A DNA stretch of 64,000 nt from Ustulina deusta (Eukaryota > Ascomycota > Sordariomycetes > Xylariales > Xylariaceae): positions 62,001-126,000 of the forward strand of contig JAJNNX010000006.1 of the NCBI GenBank assembly GCA_023159155.1, in the 5' to 3' direction. The notes beneath the pieces are model-generated. The model saw only the letters and a list, made by a program, of their open reading frames with translations, made no database searches and had not been told where the DNA came from. This document shows positions 48,171 through 63,558 of the stretch, one piece after another; position 1 is the first letter of the stretch, and each line of letters begins with the position of its first letter. The translations under genes and the position numbers were made by a program.

Positions 48171-49604
48171 CTAGACCCGTTCGCAGTCAGGTAGGTAGTT
48201 GTTGGGGCTCAATAGAGTGGTCAATTGATTCCTGGAACCCCTATCTATCCAAGCGCGCGCCTGTTGCAAATATACATATATGCCCAGAACCCTTGTATAA
48301 CCATTCCCTAGGGTAATTATGTGATTATTCATCGCCTGACAGGAGCAGTTTGGCCAATTATCAAGTAACACATCAGTAATATCCTCCATATCAGACATCA
48401 ATCCCGTACCACACCATATGCTATGGAATGAAGGTCTCGGTCTTCAATCGAGAATGTCTCAGCCTTCAATAGGTTGTCAGCCATTCGGCCCCCACTTCAA
48501 GTTGAGACAATTGCCGGCCTGTCCAAGTTCCGAGGACAGAAAATTAGGTGTATATATATATATATAGATGGATAGATCTAGTATCCCCACATTATTTCTG
48601 GCGGCCTCTAGGAGGCCGCTTCGGCACATTTGAAGATTATTCCAGTTTAGCCCTTGTTTATACCTGCAAGCCCACCTCCAACCGAAACAACGACGGCAGC
48701 GCCGTTCCCGTGCGAGCTGGCAATCCACCATCAAATATAAACTTTCCAACCGATCCGTGATTTGCTCACTCGTTCCACGCAGTAAATACCTATGGCATTT
48801 TACGGCCCCACTCACCACTTGACGACCCTGCGCTGGTAGTTACCTACGTTGCTGAACCCTCACAGTTGGATTATATACCACTATCACGTTGCCTCATATG
48901 TTTTTTTTTTCAAGGACCGAAATAAGAACAAATATATAAATTGACAAACGCCATCACAAATAACTAGCACAGTCTACGCTCTTATCATTGGGATATATCT
49001 TTCTTCGTTGTAACATACCCGGCCCTGTTCCCTTGTAGTCATAAAATGGGGTGACCCGATGTAATACGTTCCAAAGCGTCGGCTTTCGAGAGATCCACAC
49101 ATGTCCTGGGCATAACGAACATGCTGATAGCGTGGGGAGGGAGGAAAGACCCAAAATATGGAGAAGAAAGGAAATTATTATATAATTCATCCCATTTACC
49201 TAGTTAAATAGCATTAAGTTCAAAGATGCCAAACGAAGCTAAGTTAGTTAACCAACTTACACAAACCATAAGAGATTGAGCAAAAGACCAACAGGGAGTT
49301 CCGGCACGTGATTCTCTACATCTCTCCTTGATGACAAGCCAAGTGCTTGGCTTCCCCCAAACAAATAAAAGCACGCATTGAAAAAAGGGGGGGAAAAGAA
49401 CTACGAGTTCATGAATTCGTTCATATAGCATTACACAGCATCCGTCCCGCATTTCCATATAGATATCGAACTATTTATTCAATTGACAATCCATGACCTC
49501 CCATTTTCCAGTCTTGTGTCTTTGAATCAACCTGTGTCCAGCATTACGCATACTACTACACGGACTTCCACTGCTAGTCTCCATACCCACAGCATATTGC
49601 AGCT
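48171..49604. other. Gene-poor region upstream of the malate synthase 3' end
   Basis: AT-rich, with a TA microsatellite (48551-48566) and a T run near 48901. Minus frames at 48171-48401 and 48477-48818 are open but lack splice signals or family motifs. The last ~200 bases are probably the 3' UTR of malate synthase. Confidence 0.45.
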
Positions 49605-51802
49605 CTACAACTTGCTAGCAGGCGCAGCGCTGCCGACGGCCGTGATCTCGTTATATAGCAACGTGGTCAGGAAGTCGGCGTAGTCCTCACCGGTGACCTG
49701 GGTAGCGAAATACTGGCTAGCAAGAGCTAACTTGTTTCCAGCTGGCGCCTTGGCGGCAAGTAGGTCTGTCTGCTCCTTGAGCAGGCGCAGCACGTAGGCT
49801 TTGTCAACGTGTGTGCCCTCCGCCGTCGTCACGCCGTGGCGCACCCATTGCCACAGCTGCGAGCGGGATACCTCGGCTGTTGCGGCGTCTTCCCTGTTGT
49901 GGCGGAGGAAACGGGTCAGCAAAAAATACTAACGACTTCTGGAGATTTTAAAGAGGTGATATATGGTACGCGGTTTTCAGGTAAAAACCAATGGAGAGGG
50001 CTGTAGAAAAGCCTTAAGAAAAGAAAAGACCTCAGCTGAGGGAGGGATATACCCGGGCAAGGTGGAGACGGGGAGGGAAGAGGGGGCGGAATGCACGGGG
50101 CTCGATACGCACATGAGGTAGTTGATTGGCACACAGCCGGTACCCCGGACCCAGGCTTCCATGTACCCGAGGCCGATGGCCAAGTTCTTGCGGATGCCTT
50201 CCTCCGTGATCTTGCCAGGGACGTTCATGTTTAGCAGGTCGCGGCCACCGATTTTGACGTCCTCGCGTCGTACGAATAGCTGATTGGGTGTCGGCATATG
50301 CTCGTTGAAGATGTCGCTTGCGATCTTGGCGAGTGCTGGGTGGGCGACCCATGTTCTACAAGAGTTCGATGTTAGAGATCAACGTTATCTTTAGAATGAA
50401 GCCGTTTGCGGTCTCTCTTCGCTGTGGTAGAACCATGGAACGTTGGGGTGAGGGGGGTTTTCGGGAAAGGAGATTGGTGCTACATACCCGTCATGGCCGG
50501 CGCGAGCTTCGCGCAGCTTATCTGCGCGCACACCCTCCATGGCCTTTTCATTCGCCACACTATCGTCCTTGATTGGGATCTGCGCAGCCATACCACCCAT
50601 GGCATGCACACCACGCTTATGGCAAGTCTGAATGAGAAGCTTGACGTAAGCATCCATAAAAGGGACGGTCATGGTGACGGCACTTCGATCGGGGAGAATG
50701 AAGTTGGGGTTCTGGCGGAACTTCTTGATTGTGCTGAAGATGTAATCCCAGCGACCGCAGTTCAGGCCCGAGCTGTGGTCACGCAGTTCGTAGATGATCT
50801 CTTCCATCTCAAAGGCCGCTAGAATTGTCTCGATCAAAACGGTTCCACGGATTGTGCCTCGCGGCATTCCGATGTAGTCTTGGGCCAGGTTAAAGACGTC
50901 GTTCCAGAGGCGAGCTTCGAGGTGGGACTCCATCTTGGGTAGGTAAAAGTAGGGGCCGTATCCACTACGCTGGTACTCGACGGCGTTGTGGAAAAAGTAA
51001 AGACCGAAGTCGAACAGAGAGCCCGAGATGGGCTCTCCGTCCACCGTGACGTGTTTCTCCTCCAAGTGCCATCCTCGGGGTCGTACGATTAGAGTTGGTA
51101 ATTTGCGGTCAGTCCGCAGTTTGTATTCTTTGGGGCCCTGCTTGAAGTCCACCTGGCGCCGTATGGCATCATACAGATTTACTTGCCCATTGATCATGTT
51201 ATCCCATGTTGGGGCGCTCGAGTCTAGGAAGTCTGTTAGTTTCTCGTGTGTTGCATTCACATCGGTTGACACAATCCTCTGGTGTATCCTTAACCTCGAT
51301 CTTGACACGCCACCAGTGACATGTCCTTGACTGCCCGAAGAATAACCCAACCATAAACCTCCGGCGTGAAACAACGAGGACACTATTCCCGTGTACAGCC
51401 GGGAACAAGACAACGTTGGGAAGGATCGGAACTGCACATACCCTCAAAATCGGCCATATATGTCCAGACGTCTGAGTTCAAGGCATTTACGACCATCTTG
51501 CGGTCAGTGGGGCCAGTGATCTCGACACGGCGGTCGACAAGTCCCGGAGCGGGTGGCGCACCCTTCCATGTTGGGTCCTCACGAATGTGACGGGTCTCGG
51601 GGAGGAAGTCGGGAAGGGTGCCGCGGTCAATCTCGGCCTGGCGTATCACACGGCGCTCCAGCAGCTGCTTGCGCGTGGCGTTGAAGGATCGGTGCAGCAG
51701 GGCCAGAAATGCTAACGCCTGGGGAGTGAGGATCTTCTTGTGCTCGGGGCCTACGGTCCCAGAGACGGTGACTCCTCGTAGGATGGCGTCGGTGCTGGCC
51801 AT
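49605..51802 (-). CDS. acuE: Malate synthase, peroxisomal/glyoxysomal
   Basis: Predicted CDS complement(join(49605..49893,50113..50355,50488..51223,51442..51802)), 542 residues, the usual length for malate synthase A. The three introns (218, 132 and 219 bases; acceptors CCTAG, TGTAG, AACAG) are longer than the window's norm; all phases agree. The enzyme condenses glyoxylate with acetyl-CoA to malate in the glyoxylate cycle, needed for growth on acetate or fatty acids. The family signature is present as [15 protein letters not shown] (about 269-283), with conserved [12 protein letters not shown] (about 168-179) and [18 protein letters not shown] spanning the last junction. The protein ends Ser-Lys-Leu, a PTS1 signal for peroxisomal import. 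The start at 51802 gives [11 protein letters not shown], as in fungal relatives. In other fungi the gene is induced by acetate through FacB-type factors; I did not verify sites here. Confidence 0.95.
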
Positions 51803-52764
51803 TGTGAGTGATGTTGGTAGGAGAGGTAGCGGTAGGGTAGACGGCGCGTATGCGCGTGTGAGCACGGGGTTAAGTACAGAAGAGGCGGTGCAGTCTAAGT
51901 GAAGCGTACGTTCACCGCCTGACTCTGGTGTTCAATGCTTCGGCGACGCTATAGGGAAATGTGCTGCAACCGGTTAGACAGTTGCTCGCGTGGCCCTATT
52001 ATATGTGTAGAAGCTCAGCTTGGGAATATGAGCCAAGGTTAAGTGAGGATTTTCTCCGTCTACAGCAGCGAAACTAACGATATATACTTGGAAGCCAGCT
52101 CAATGACTAGGTAAAGGAGGGTGCGAAATGACTATATACCTACGAGCGTGAGTGCCAGCCCAGGATGTGTGGTGTATGGGAAGGCAAATGTACGTATTTC
52201 CCGGTCACGGAATGACAAGGATGAGCGAAGCGATGATGTATCTATCCCCGTCGTCGACGTTGCTCGGCTTCTCATGAAAGGGGAGCTAGGACGAACGGAC
52301 AAGGATGTTAGCTGGGCTCTGTATTGACCGACAATGTCAAAGGTACTTGATGATGTATGCTGAGTCGACAGCTAAGAAAACGATGTCCTAGTACGGCATA
52401 GCGGCAGTGCATGACAATGGGTTGAGGTTAAGCTCGGCGTTGGAGTTGACAGGGCTTGGTTTTCGGGTAGAAGGACGATAGCTGAGTGGTTGTCGCTGTG
52501 GTCTCGCCGGCCGGGGGGGCTAACCGGGGCGCGAAGAGTGGGCGAACAGCGAGCCTGGAAGCTTGTGAAAGTGCGGGGAAGCTGATTGGTGTACTTACAC
52601 GAGCTAAGAGGTAAGTATGCCAGATATAGCACCTTCGAATCAGTATAATGCCTTGTGGATAGTTGTGTCGATGGGAGACGCAATAGAACAGTATGCTTGT
52701 TTATTGATAAAACCTGAGAATACGCTCGAACTTATAGGGCAGAGAGTGGAGGGCTAAGTTGATT
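51803..52764. other. Upstream region of malate synthase
   Basis: About 960 bases with no supported gene. It should contain the malate synthase promoter and the spacer to the uncertain gene upstream. FacB-like or CreA-like sites could exist but were not scored. Confidence 0.45.
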
Positions 52765-53130
52765 TCAGAGTCGAGCCGGAGCCGGAGGTGGACCAGAATA
52801 GTATACAATAGCAAAGTCTTTGTCCCGTCCGTCCTTGTTGAACAGGGTGAAGCTGGCTCGGAAGAGGATGCGAGGGTTCTGGGTAAAATCTGGGGTGCCT
52901 GTGGATGCCGAAGCTCTCCTACCTATCACATGTAAGTTGGTTGGCTGGAACGGGAAAATTGCCCCTCTACTATAAAACAACGCCCCGGTGGATGGTCTCC
53001 TGTACGTGCAGGGGTAGCTTGAGCTGATAGGGAATTGAATGACATAGAGGTAGGTAACTAACTGAACCCAACAGTGCACCATCACATTCCCCAGAATGCA
53101 TCCATCATTTGATTCAGCATTCCGGACCAT
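52765..53130 (-). CDS. Uncertain single-exon ORF with protein-like C-terminus
   Basis: ATG 53130 opens 121 codons to TGA at 52767-52765. The first half has little protein character. The last third reads GTPDFTQNPRILFRASFT, then LFNKDGRDKDFAIVYYSGPP and ends PAPARL, which looks like real coding sequence. A CCACAG just before the GTPDF part could be a splice acceptor, in which case this is only the last exon of a gene whose other exons I could not find. No family is recognised. It lies between malate synthase and another uncertain gene on the same strand. Confidence 0.2.
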   Translation of the reverse strand: MVRNAESNDGCILGNVMVHCWVQLVTYLYVIQFPISSSYPCTYRRPSTGALFYSRGAIFPFQPTNLHVIGRRASASTGTPDFTQNPRILFRASFTLFNKDGRDKDFAIVYYSGPPPAPARL

Positions 53131-53422
53131 AACGCTCAGAGACACTCTAAAGATTAGGCTTGAAGTAGAAATGAATAGTATCTAGTATTCTCTCTGTTCC
53201 GATAGAAAAGATCGAGTAGCACATAGGCAGTCGGATTGGTGACAGTAACCATAGCCACTTACAGAATCTAGCAATCCGTTTCTCATCATTCAATGTAGCA
53301 ATATCATAGCTTTCGATGCACAATAACATTCACGATTAAAAAATCCCGGGTTCATCTTCCGAGTTTCGTCATCTACTGTCGTGGGATATAATACCCCCGA
53401 GTACCTAGGTATTTACATAGTT

Positions 53423-53453
53423 CGGCGAGAGTGGCCGAGCTAGTCTAGGCCGT
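53423..53453 (+). other. tRNA-Leu/Ser-like 5' fragment (acceptor strand and D arm only)
   Basis: GGCGAGAGTGGCCGAGCTAG and the following TCTAGGC match the start of class II eukaryotic tRNAs: an A-box-like TGGCCGAG and a D stem GCC/GGC that pairs. The following bases do not form an anticodon stem, and no B box (GGTTCGA) follows within 120 bases. It is at best a fragment of a tRNA gene or of a tRNA-derived element. Confidence 0.3.
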
Positions 53454-53518
53454 AAAAGAACAACTCCTAAAACCGACAACCACCCACAATAAAATAACCT
53501 GCTCCCATTAAGAATCGC

Positions 53519-54083
53519 CTAGTCCAGGGTGTCGTCGCCTTCTGGCATCCTGGACCTGATCTGAGCCGAACCGAGGTCGGATGCTAAGCCGGAAGGGTGC
53601 GGTCCTCTACCCATCAGAGACCCCATCCATGTTGCCGACATTTGCCGAAATCCGCCGAGAAGTCGATCCCGCCTCTGAGCTTCATCAGTTGTATGCCTTA
53701 CAGGTAGACAGTGATTCGGTCGAGAACCAGACTCGGACGCTGTAGACTCGCCAATTCCGACTCACTGAACGCCATGCAGACGCGAGTACCAGTTTGAGAC
53801 AATATTGCACTAATCTACTACACAAACCTATCTGTCCGCAACGAGGACCGTCCATCAATCACAGTGCTAGACTAGCCCATCGCCAGATTTCTTCCTTGAT
53901 TGACCTGCCCCGTTTCCCACAGCACATCTCTCTGTGTTGCTTCTATACAGAAAGACATGGAAAACAGATCCAATGCCATCCATTCAAGAAGCATTGGATA
54001 GTCCAACCGACTCATCAATTAGTGACACGTACCTCTTTTTTACCTTCATCTAGACTAGCCGCCACTTCTGGGGACATGTCCAT
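53519..54083 (-). CDS. Possible small two-exon gene downstream of the HSL1-like kinase
   Basis: Tentative CDS complement(join(53519..53739,54044..54083)), 86 residues. The terminal exon has 73 codons in one frame with no ATG at its start, so it is not seen as an ORF, but it is clearly protein-like: CLPVRHTTDEAQRRDRLLGG, FRQMSATWMGSLMGRG, SGLASDLGSAQIRSRMPEGD, ending TLD and TAG. It begins after TCTACAG. The best partner found is MDMSPEVAASLDE ending at GAAG|GTAAAA, which matches the phase but has a weak donor; a second donor nearby (GAG|GTACGT) leads instead to another short exon. The frame is open upstream of that ATG, so the true start may be earlier (another small frame starts at 54259). 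Family unknown. The terminal exon is more secure than the rest. Confidence 0.35.
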
Positions 54084-54388
54084 CTTCTCTTCTTCTTCAT
54101 ATACCTGCAGCTCCCGGCCCTCTAGCCTTGATATATTACCGTCGCCTCTGCATAGATGAAGGGGTTACCAGTGCGGTAGGGCCAGGATGGGCGTGATAAC
54201 CTGAGGGCAAAAGAAGAATACTCAAATGGCAAGAAATAAGACAGAAAGCTCCTTTTCATGAGCTCAAATTGAATGCACAACACTTCATTCCAATTTCCTT
54301 TACACCGCGACTCACTGGCGCCGTGTGTTCGAATATTGGATGAAAAAGAAAAGGCTCCTCGGACGTTATTTGTCGCAGCGACGCACCA
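54084..54388. other. Spacer after the HSL1-like kinase gene
   Basis: 305 bases that must hold the kinase 3' UTR. A minus-strand frame from ATG 54259 (45 codons, MKRSFLSYFLPFEYSS at its start, stop TAG 54124-54122) is open and could be the first exon of the small gene downstream, but I could not join it in phase with a normal-length intron. Confidence 0.35.
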
Positions 54389-57300
54389 TTAGGAATTGAG
54401 AGTTTTGATCATCATCTTGATCTTTCGCTTCTCGACGACGAGGAGGCCTCGTCCACTGAACACAGAATTCATTGTATCGATAACCTTGTGGAAACTGCTG
54501 GCAGCTCCGCGTTCTTGCGTGATGCGAACAATGCATAGCTGGCTGCGTTTTCCATGTTCAATTACCGTCATAATTTCAGCAGCGAATGCAACTCCTTTCA
54601 GATTGAGGTCTGGCACACGTGGTATTAGTTTGGATCTCCGCAGTGTCGTAACCGAACCGGTGAAGGAATTCTTACAGTTATCTTCACCTACTCGAGCGAA
54701 GACGATGTTTCTTTCCTTGTCAACTTCCACGTCTCGGATGCCATACTTGCGCCATTCTTTGAGCAAGATAACAATTTCCTGTCTTGCGCGACGGCGGGAA
54801 ATACAGAAGCAAAGGTATTTGGTAGCCGGCTTCACCCTGAATAAGCGAGCGAGCCAGCTCTGCTGCGGTTCGATATTACGCGTCGTGCCTTCATCTGCCC
54901 ATTTACTATGACAAGGTGGCTGGGCTGGGCGACTGAACATGTGTGCAGGTTCTGGACTTGGTTTATCGTTTGTTTTAGATCCTGTTTTCGATCCTGTACC
55001 TGTAATTAGTTTCGGCCGTCTCGTAGTAGCACCAACACAACTCAACTTACCGACTAGTGACATCCGCACCTGAGATTCATCCTTGCTGTTGCGCCAGAAA
55101 GCAATATTGAAGCTCTTCTTCTTGGCCGGGAGAATAGCCGGGCCGGCTGGCGAAGAATCCGTGGCTGTGGATATAGGACGGTCGGTTCGACTTGAACTAG
55201 ACTCTACCTTGGTATTAAATACAGTCTCTCTGTCTTTGGACCCGCGTTTGAACCATGACGGTTTTTTCTTCACAGTAGTAGAATTAGTGACATCTTCCGG
55301 TAGGGCTCCTTGAGAATTGGCAGAGGAGCTCGTCGGTCCGTCATTCATGTACCGCTCACGGAGGTTGAGCTCATGTTTAGGCTGAGGATAAGCTGTGTCA
55401 CCTTGAGACCTGTGTTTGCGAGCGTTATGTAGTTCAGGGGCTTCGGCTTCCCTATATGGTTTGGTCGAAGGAGAGGTGACTAGACGTATCGTGTTGTCCT
55501 GCCTGGAGAGGAATTCAAAGCCTGCGCGGTCCTCCGTTTCGGGTTTCGGGTACCAAGCCGGAGCAGAAACAATTCGAGATCTATCGCCGGCATCGGGATG
55601 GGTTCCTTTATATGTTTCATTAATTGATGGTAGGGGGATTTTGTCCTTTCCCCATTGAGTACTGTACTGTGAATAAATAGGCGCTGAGACAATCCTGCGG
55701 TTCGGATCGTCCTGTATCGTCGAGTCCTTCACTGGAGCGGCACTGCTCAGTAGATATGTACTGTGATTAATGTGCGTAGACCTCTCCAAGTTTTCAGATC
55801 GCTCTCCGATTTTCGCCCTTTCCGTTATCAGTCCGTCCATAGCGGAGGTTGTGGTAGATGGCGTTGGCGGTAGAGGCCGACGATCCCAGGGATGAGTATC
55901 ACCAACCGTATTCGTGTTATCGTTTGGAGCTGGAGTGGGTGTTGCATCTGCTAAGGCTGACACCCGGTTTCGAGTATTGCGCAGGTATGACTCGGGGTCA
56001 AGCAAAGAGCTATTGAATGCATCATCACAATCCTTGGCAATGCTATGCCCAAATTCACTCACTTCTTCATTCCAGGCTGAGCTATCGTGGTTTGCCCGAG
56101 ACATGTTCACCATGGGTTGAGTAGCTGCTCTAGTTCTTTTGTTCGATTTCCCGGGTGATTTGCCATCTCTGATAGAATCCACGGCGGACGTGTAGCCACA
56201 ACTTCGTGTTACCCCGTCTCCAGCAATGCTCGCTGGGGCGCGTGCTACTTCGTGCTGGGCTCCTGGCTGCATTCGAACATGGGAGAAATCGACTCCTCTC
56301 TTGCGCCTAGCAGCTGGCCTCATATATGGAGTGCTCTCACTGCTTTGGATCGAACTCAAAGAATGTCGTGAAGCGCGCGAAGCTAGAGGAGCAGTAATAT
56401 AGCGACCGCCCCTTTTCTGCCTTGAGCGAGTAGAAGTACTTTTAAATGACCCGCTCTGACCACGGCGTGAAGTCGAAGAACGGCTTGACTTGTTGGCTGT
56501 ACTCCCATTCCGGTGGATGACAATCTTTGCGTGGCTAGCGTAAGCATTTTCAATGATTCTTGATGATTTATAAGGATCGTAGCTCCTTGTTGTCATGCTC
56601 CCAACTGTAACATTATCTGCTCCCTCGATTGCCCCATCTGTAGGAACCGTGGAGATCACCGTGAATCGTGAAGGCACCCGTTTGTACCTGGATGGGAACT
56701 CAGCCGTGGTAAACTTCTTCGTCCAGTTGACAGGCTGTAGGTGATGATAATCACTTGCAGAGTAAGTCAAATCCTTGTCATAGTTCTCCAGCTTCTTCTC
56801 TCGGTAGTCGAAGAGCAACCAGTAGAAGAGTTTTTGGTCATTAGGGCTACCACAGAGTTAGCTTCATCAGAACAACATGATAGAAGAGCACAAATATTTG
56901 AACCTACAGCGGATTGCTTAGTTGCATGGCGATTTGTTTCTCGGAAAATGTATGCCACATCGACTTCAATTGGCGTAGTATTTGCAGGTCGAGGTCTTCT
57001 GGTGGTATAGGTCTGGACTTGTCACTCGCTCGACAGTCAGGTGCCCGATCTTCGTCATTCAGGCTATTCAAATCATCGTACTTTTGTATTAGGGGATGCT
57101 TCCAAATCTTTTGAATCGAAATACGCTTCACCGGGTCAACCGTTAGCATTTTCGCAATCAGATCCTGGGCTTCCCTGCTGAGGAAATCTGGCATAGAATA
57201 GATGCCCTTCGCCGCTTTTGCGAGCAGCTTCGGCACGTTCCCATCGGGGTCATCAAATGGAAGTTGGCGGCTGAGGGTCGCATAGAGTAAACAACCCAAA

Positions 57301-58336
57301 CTCCATATGTCTACTTTGTTGCCTTGGTAGCGAGCTCGGGCAACTAATTCCGGGGCGGCATAGTGTGGGCTACCGCACGATGTTCTCAAGGCATGGGTCG
57401 GACTTTGCTGAATTGCTGCCATGCCAAAATCGGCTATTTTTACCACACCATTGGACTTCATCAGAATGTTCTCCGGTTTGAGATCCCGGTGACATATGTT
57501 GAAGGAGTGGACATATTCCAAGGCGCTGACTATTTGACGAAAGTAGACCACCATCTCGAATTCGGGTATCGGACCATAGGCGTTTATATATGAAAACATG
57601 TCGCCACAATCCATATATTCTAGCACAAGATAACTAGGCAGATAATCAGAAGGGATCAGGGTGGCGAAAAAGACGCAACTTACATCTCGGCACGGTTTTC
57701 CCAGATGTCATACAACTTGACAATATTGGGATGGTCGATAAGTTTTAGTACGGCGACTTCGCGTTCGATGGACAAGGGCATCTGTCGCTGCGAGTTGAAC
57801 TCATCTCGAGTGCGATCCCATTTTTCTAGCTCGGCCATACTCCCAGCCGCGGTCAGTTGGGTCATGTTCTTGGCGAGAATCTTGACGGCGACGACATCTT
57901 GTGTAGTATGATGTCTGGCTAGGCGGACGCGGGCGGCGGAACCCTTGCCCAAAGTCTTTCCTAGTTGCCATGGTCCAATGTGTGTTTTCCGGTTGCCACC
58001 CGATGCGCCACTAGATGTCGAGATCAGAGAGGAACGTTGATCCCCGTTGGCTTCCTTAACACCCGGGGTTGCAGCGTGTGCGCCGGAGGAGACTCGGGGA
58101 TTGGCGGGACCTTTCGAGTTGGACAAAAGACTGTTAGCTGGCAAGGCTTTCCCCTTTCCGGAGGGAGGTTTGCTTGAGGCAACATTGGTTGGATGGGCCC
58201 GCAATGGGTTTGGTTGAGGATTCGGCGACCGACTATGCTTCCCGTGTTTCCGGGGCGAGGCGTTGATAATGCGATCAGTTGCATCTCCTAAGGGAGCGCG
58301 GCGAACACGAGTCTGGGGACCCCCACGGTCAGCCAT
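54389..58336 (-). CDS. HSL1: Ser/Thr protein kinase of the HSL1/GIN4 (Nim1-related) family
   Basis: Predicted CDS complement(join(54389..54609,54676..54999,55051..56846,56908..57633,57684..58336)), 1239 residues. The kinase domain (about 120-403) has the Gly loop LGKGSAARVRL, the ATP-binding Lys in VAVKIL, HRDLKPEN, DFG and YAAPELVA. A Ser/Arg-rich region of several hundred residues follows. The C-terminus (VAFAAEIMTVIEHGKRSQL to MMIKTLNS) is the membrane- and septin-associated KA1-like domain of these kinases. In yeast they sit at the bud neck with septins and promote mitotic entry by removing Swe1/Wee1. Introns 3 and 4 (51 and 66 bases) are multiples of three without stops, so they are easily read through; canonical GTAAGT/GTAAGA donors and CTAAT branches argue that they are spliced. 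For intron 3 two acceptors (after 55000 or after 54994) fit. The gene is divergent from SMC5. Confidence 0.9.
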
Positions 58337-59889
58337 GTCTGAGGCTAACAAGCAGAGCAGTGCAGCAGCATATCATATCTGTGCTAATCGGGACGTAGCG
58401 ATACCAATGCGCCCTGACAATGGAAGCACTTGGACAATCAAGTGGATGAAGGTGTAAGTAGTGTTGGTTGAGCGAGAGAAGCGCACGAGGGTGTGGCTGT
58501 CCACAGGAGACGAAGAGAGAACTGAGGTTGGTGAGGGTGTGTTCGAGTGCACCGGGAGTTAATTAGACAATGGCTGGCAGCGTGGCGCAACAAGTACCTA
58601 AAGTAAAGGGAAGAATGGTAGGGGAGCTCGAAGAAAACCAGAGGGGGATAGTTGTGTAGACGTGAATCTGTTGGCTAAGATGGGAGGAATTTACAAGAGG
58701 TTCGAGGACTTACATGTGTCAAGTAAGTACCTACCAACCTCTCTGCCTCGAGATACTCGGACACTGGCCATGTGCATCAATAAAAGGATGTAAGTACCTA
58801 CACACCCAAGGCACGCAGGCGCAGTACCTACCTATCTTCTTGATGCGCCTTCAATAGCTATTGTGGACTGAGATGTCTATTGGTCGAAGGTACCTCCTAC
58901 AATCAACTACCATTGTTTACTTATATGTCCCATTGGAAGTGCTAAAAGCAACTAAAGACACCCAGAAACATTTATGTTTCATTGACTCCTGGGGCCTATT
59001 CACACGTGCGTGCACGTTCTTCGGCATTGCGGTACCTAGGTAACTAGGTAAACAAGAAGTCAAGTAAACAAAACAAAGCCCTGGAGGCAAGTTACCTTTG
59101 TCAACATATCATTCAGCAATGCCATTAATTATGTAGCTGTATGCTTCATAGACCACACACAATTAATTATTTATCCTGACTTGGATTTAGCGATACTTAT
59201 GCGCATACCTGCCTCGAAAGCCTGTAGTATGTATCTAGGAATGGGGACGGAGATTGATAGGTGATGTAGATGGATGGACATGTACATGTTGTAATCTCAA
59301 GGGGAAATTTTATAAACAATACAGTAGACACCAACTAACTTGATCATAGTATTGGAGGATGGGTTAATGCTCTTAGTGATGAAAGAGCATGGGATTGTCA
59401 TATTCAGCGGCGTTTAATGTCGGCAAGTTGATCAATTAGCTAAGTAGGTAGCTACAGTAACCTTGGAAGCTTGTCACCCACAGCAACAGGGCGGCATCGA
59501 TGCTGCTGCAATACACTCCCCTTGCTATATATAGTGGATATATAAATATGGAACATCATATAAAGACATACTTATCTAACCTAGATAGGCTGTAGCCGCC
59601 AACTTAATTGATTCTCCACTTATCTAGATAGGTTATCCAGTCTTGATCACTCTTGACGCGTCTTCCCAGCAAGATACGCGTTGCCCTCCACGGCTTCTTT
59701 TGATAGGCGATTTATCGGCACTTTGTGTGTGGATAGCACACTTTATGAAGGCATCACTTCGCACGCGCGGCGAAATACAACACCTTATCCCCGCATAGTA
59801 GGAAATGAAATGGAATTATCTCACTTCTGGTCTGAGTGATTTCCGTTCATTTTGAGGATCCCACAGCGAACCAAACCCCGGCTTTCGTG
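58337..59889. promoter_or_regulatory. Divergent intergenic region between the HSL1-like kinase and SMC5
   Basis: 1.55 kb containing both promoters. It has several TACCTA/ACCTAGGT boxes: AAGTACCTACC at about 58,725, TACCTACACACC at about 58,795, AGTACCTACCTATC at about 58,823, and GGTACCTAGG TAACTAGGTA at 59031-59050. AT-rich repeats of TATATAA type occur around 59,527-59,560. No gene seen inside. Confidence 0.55.
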
Positions 59890-63558
<3,669 letters not shown>

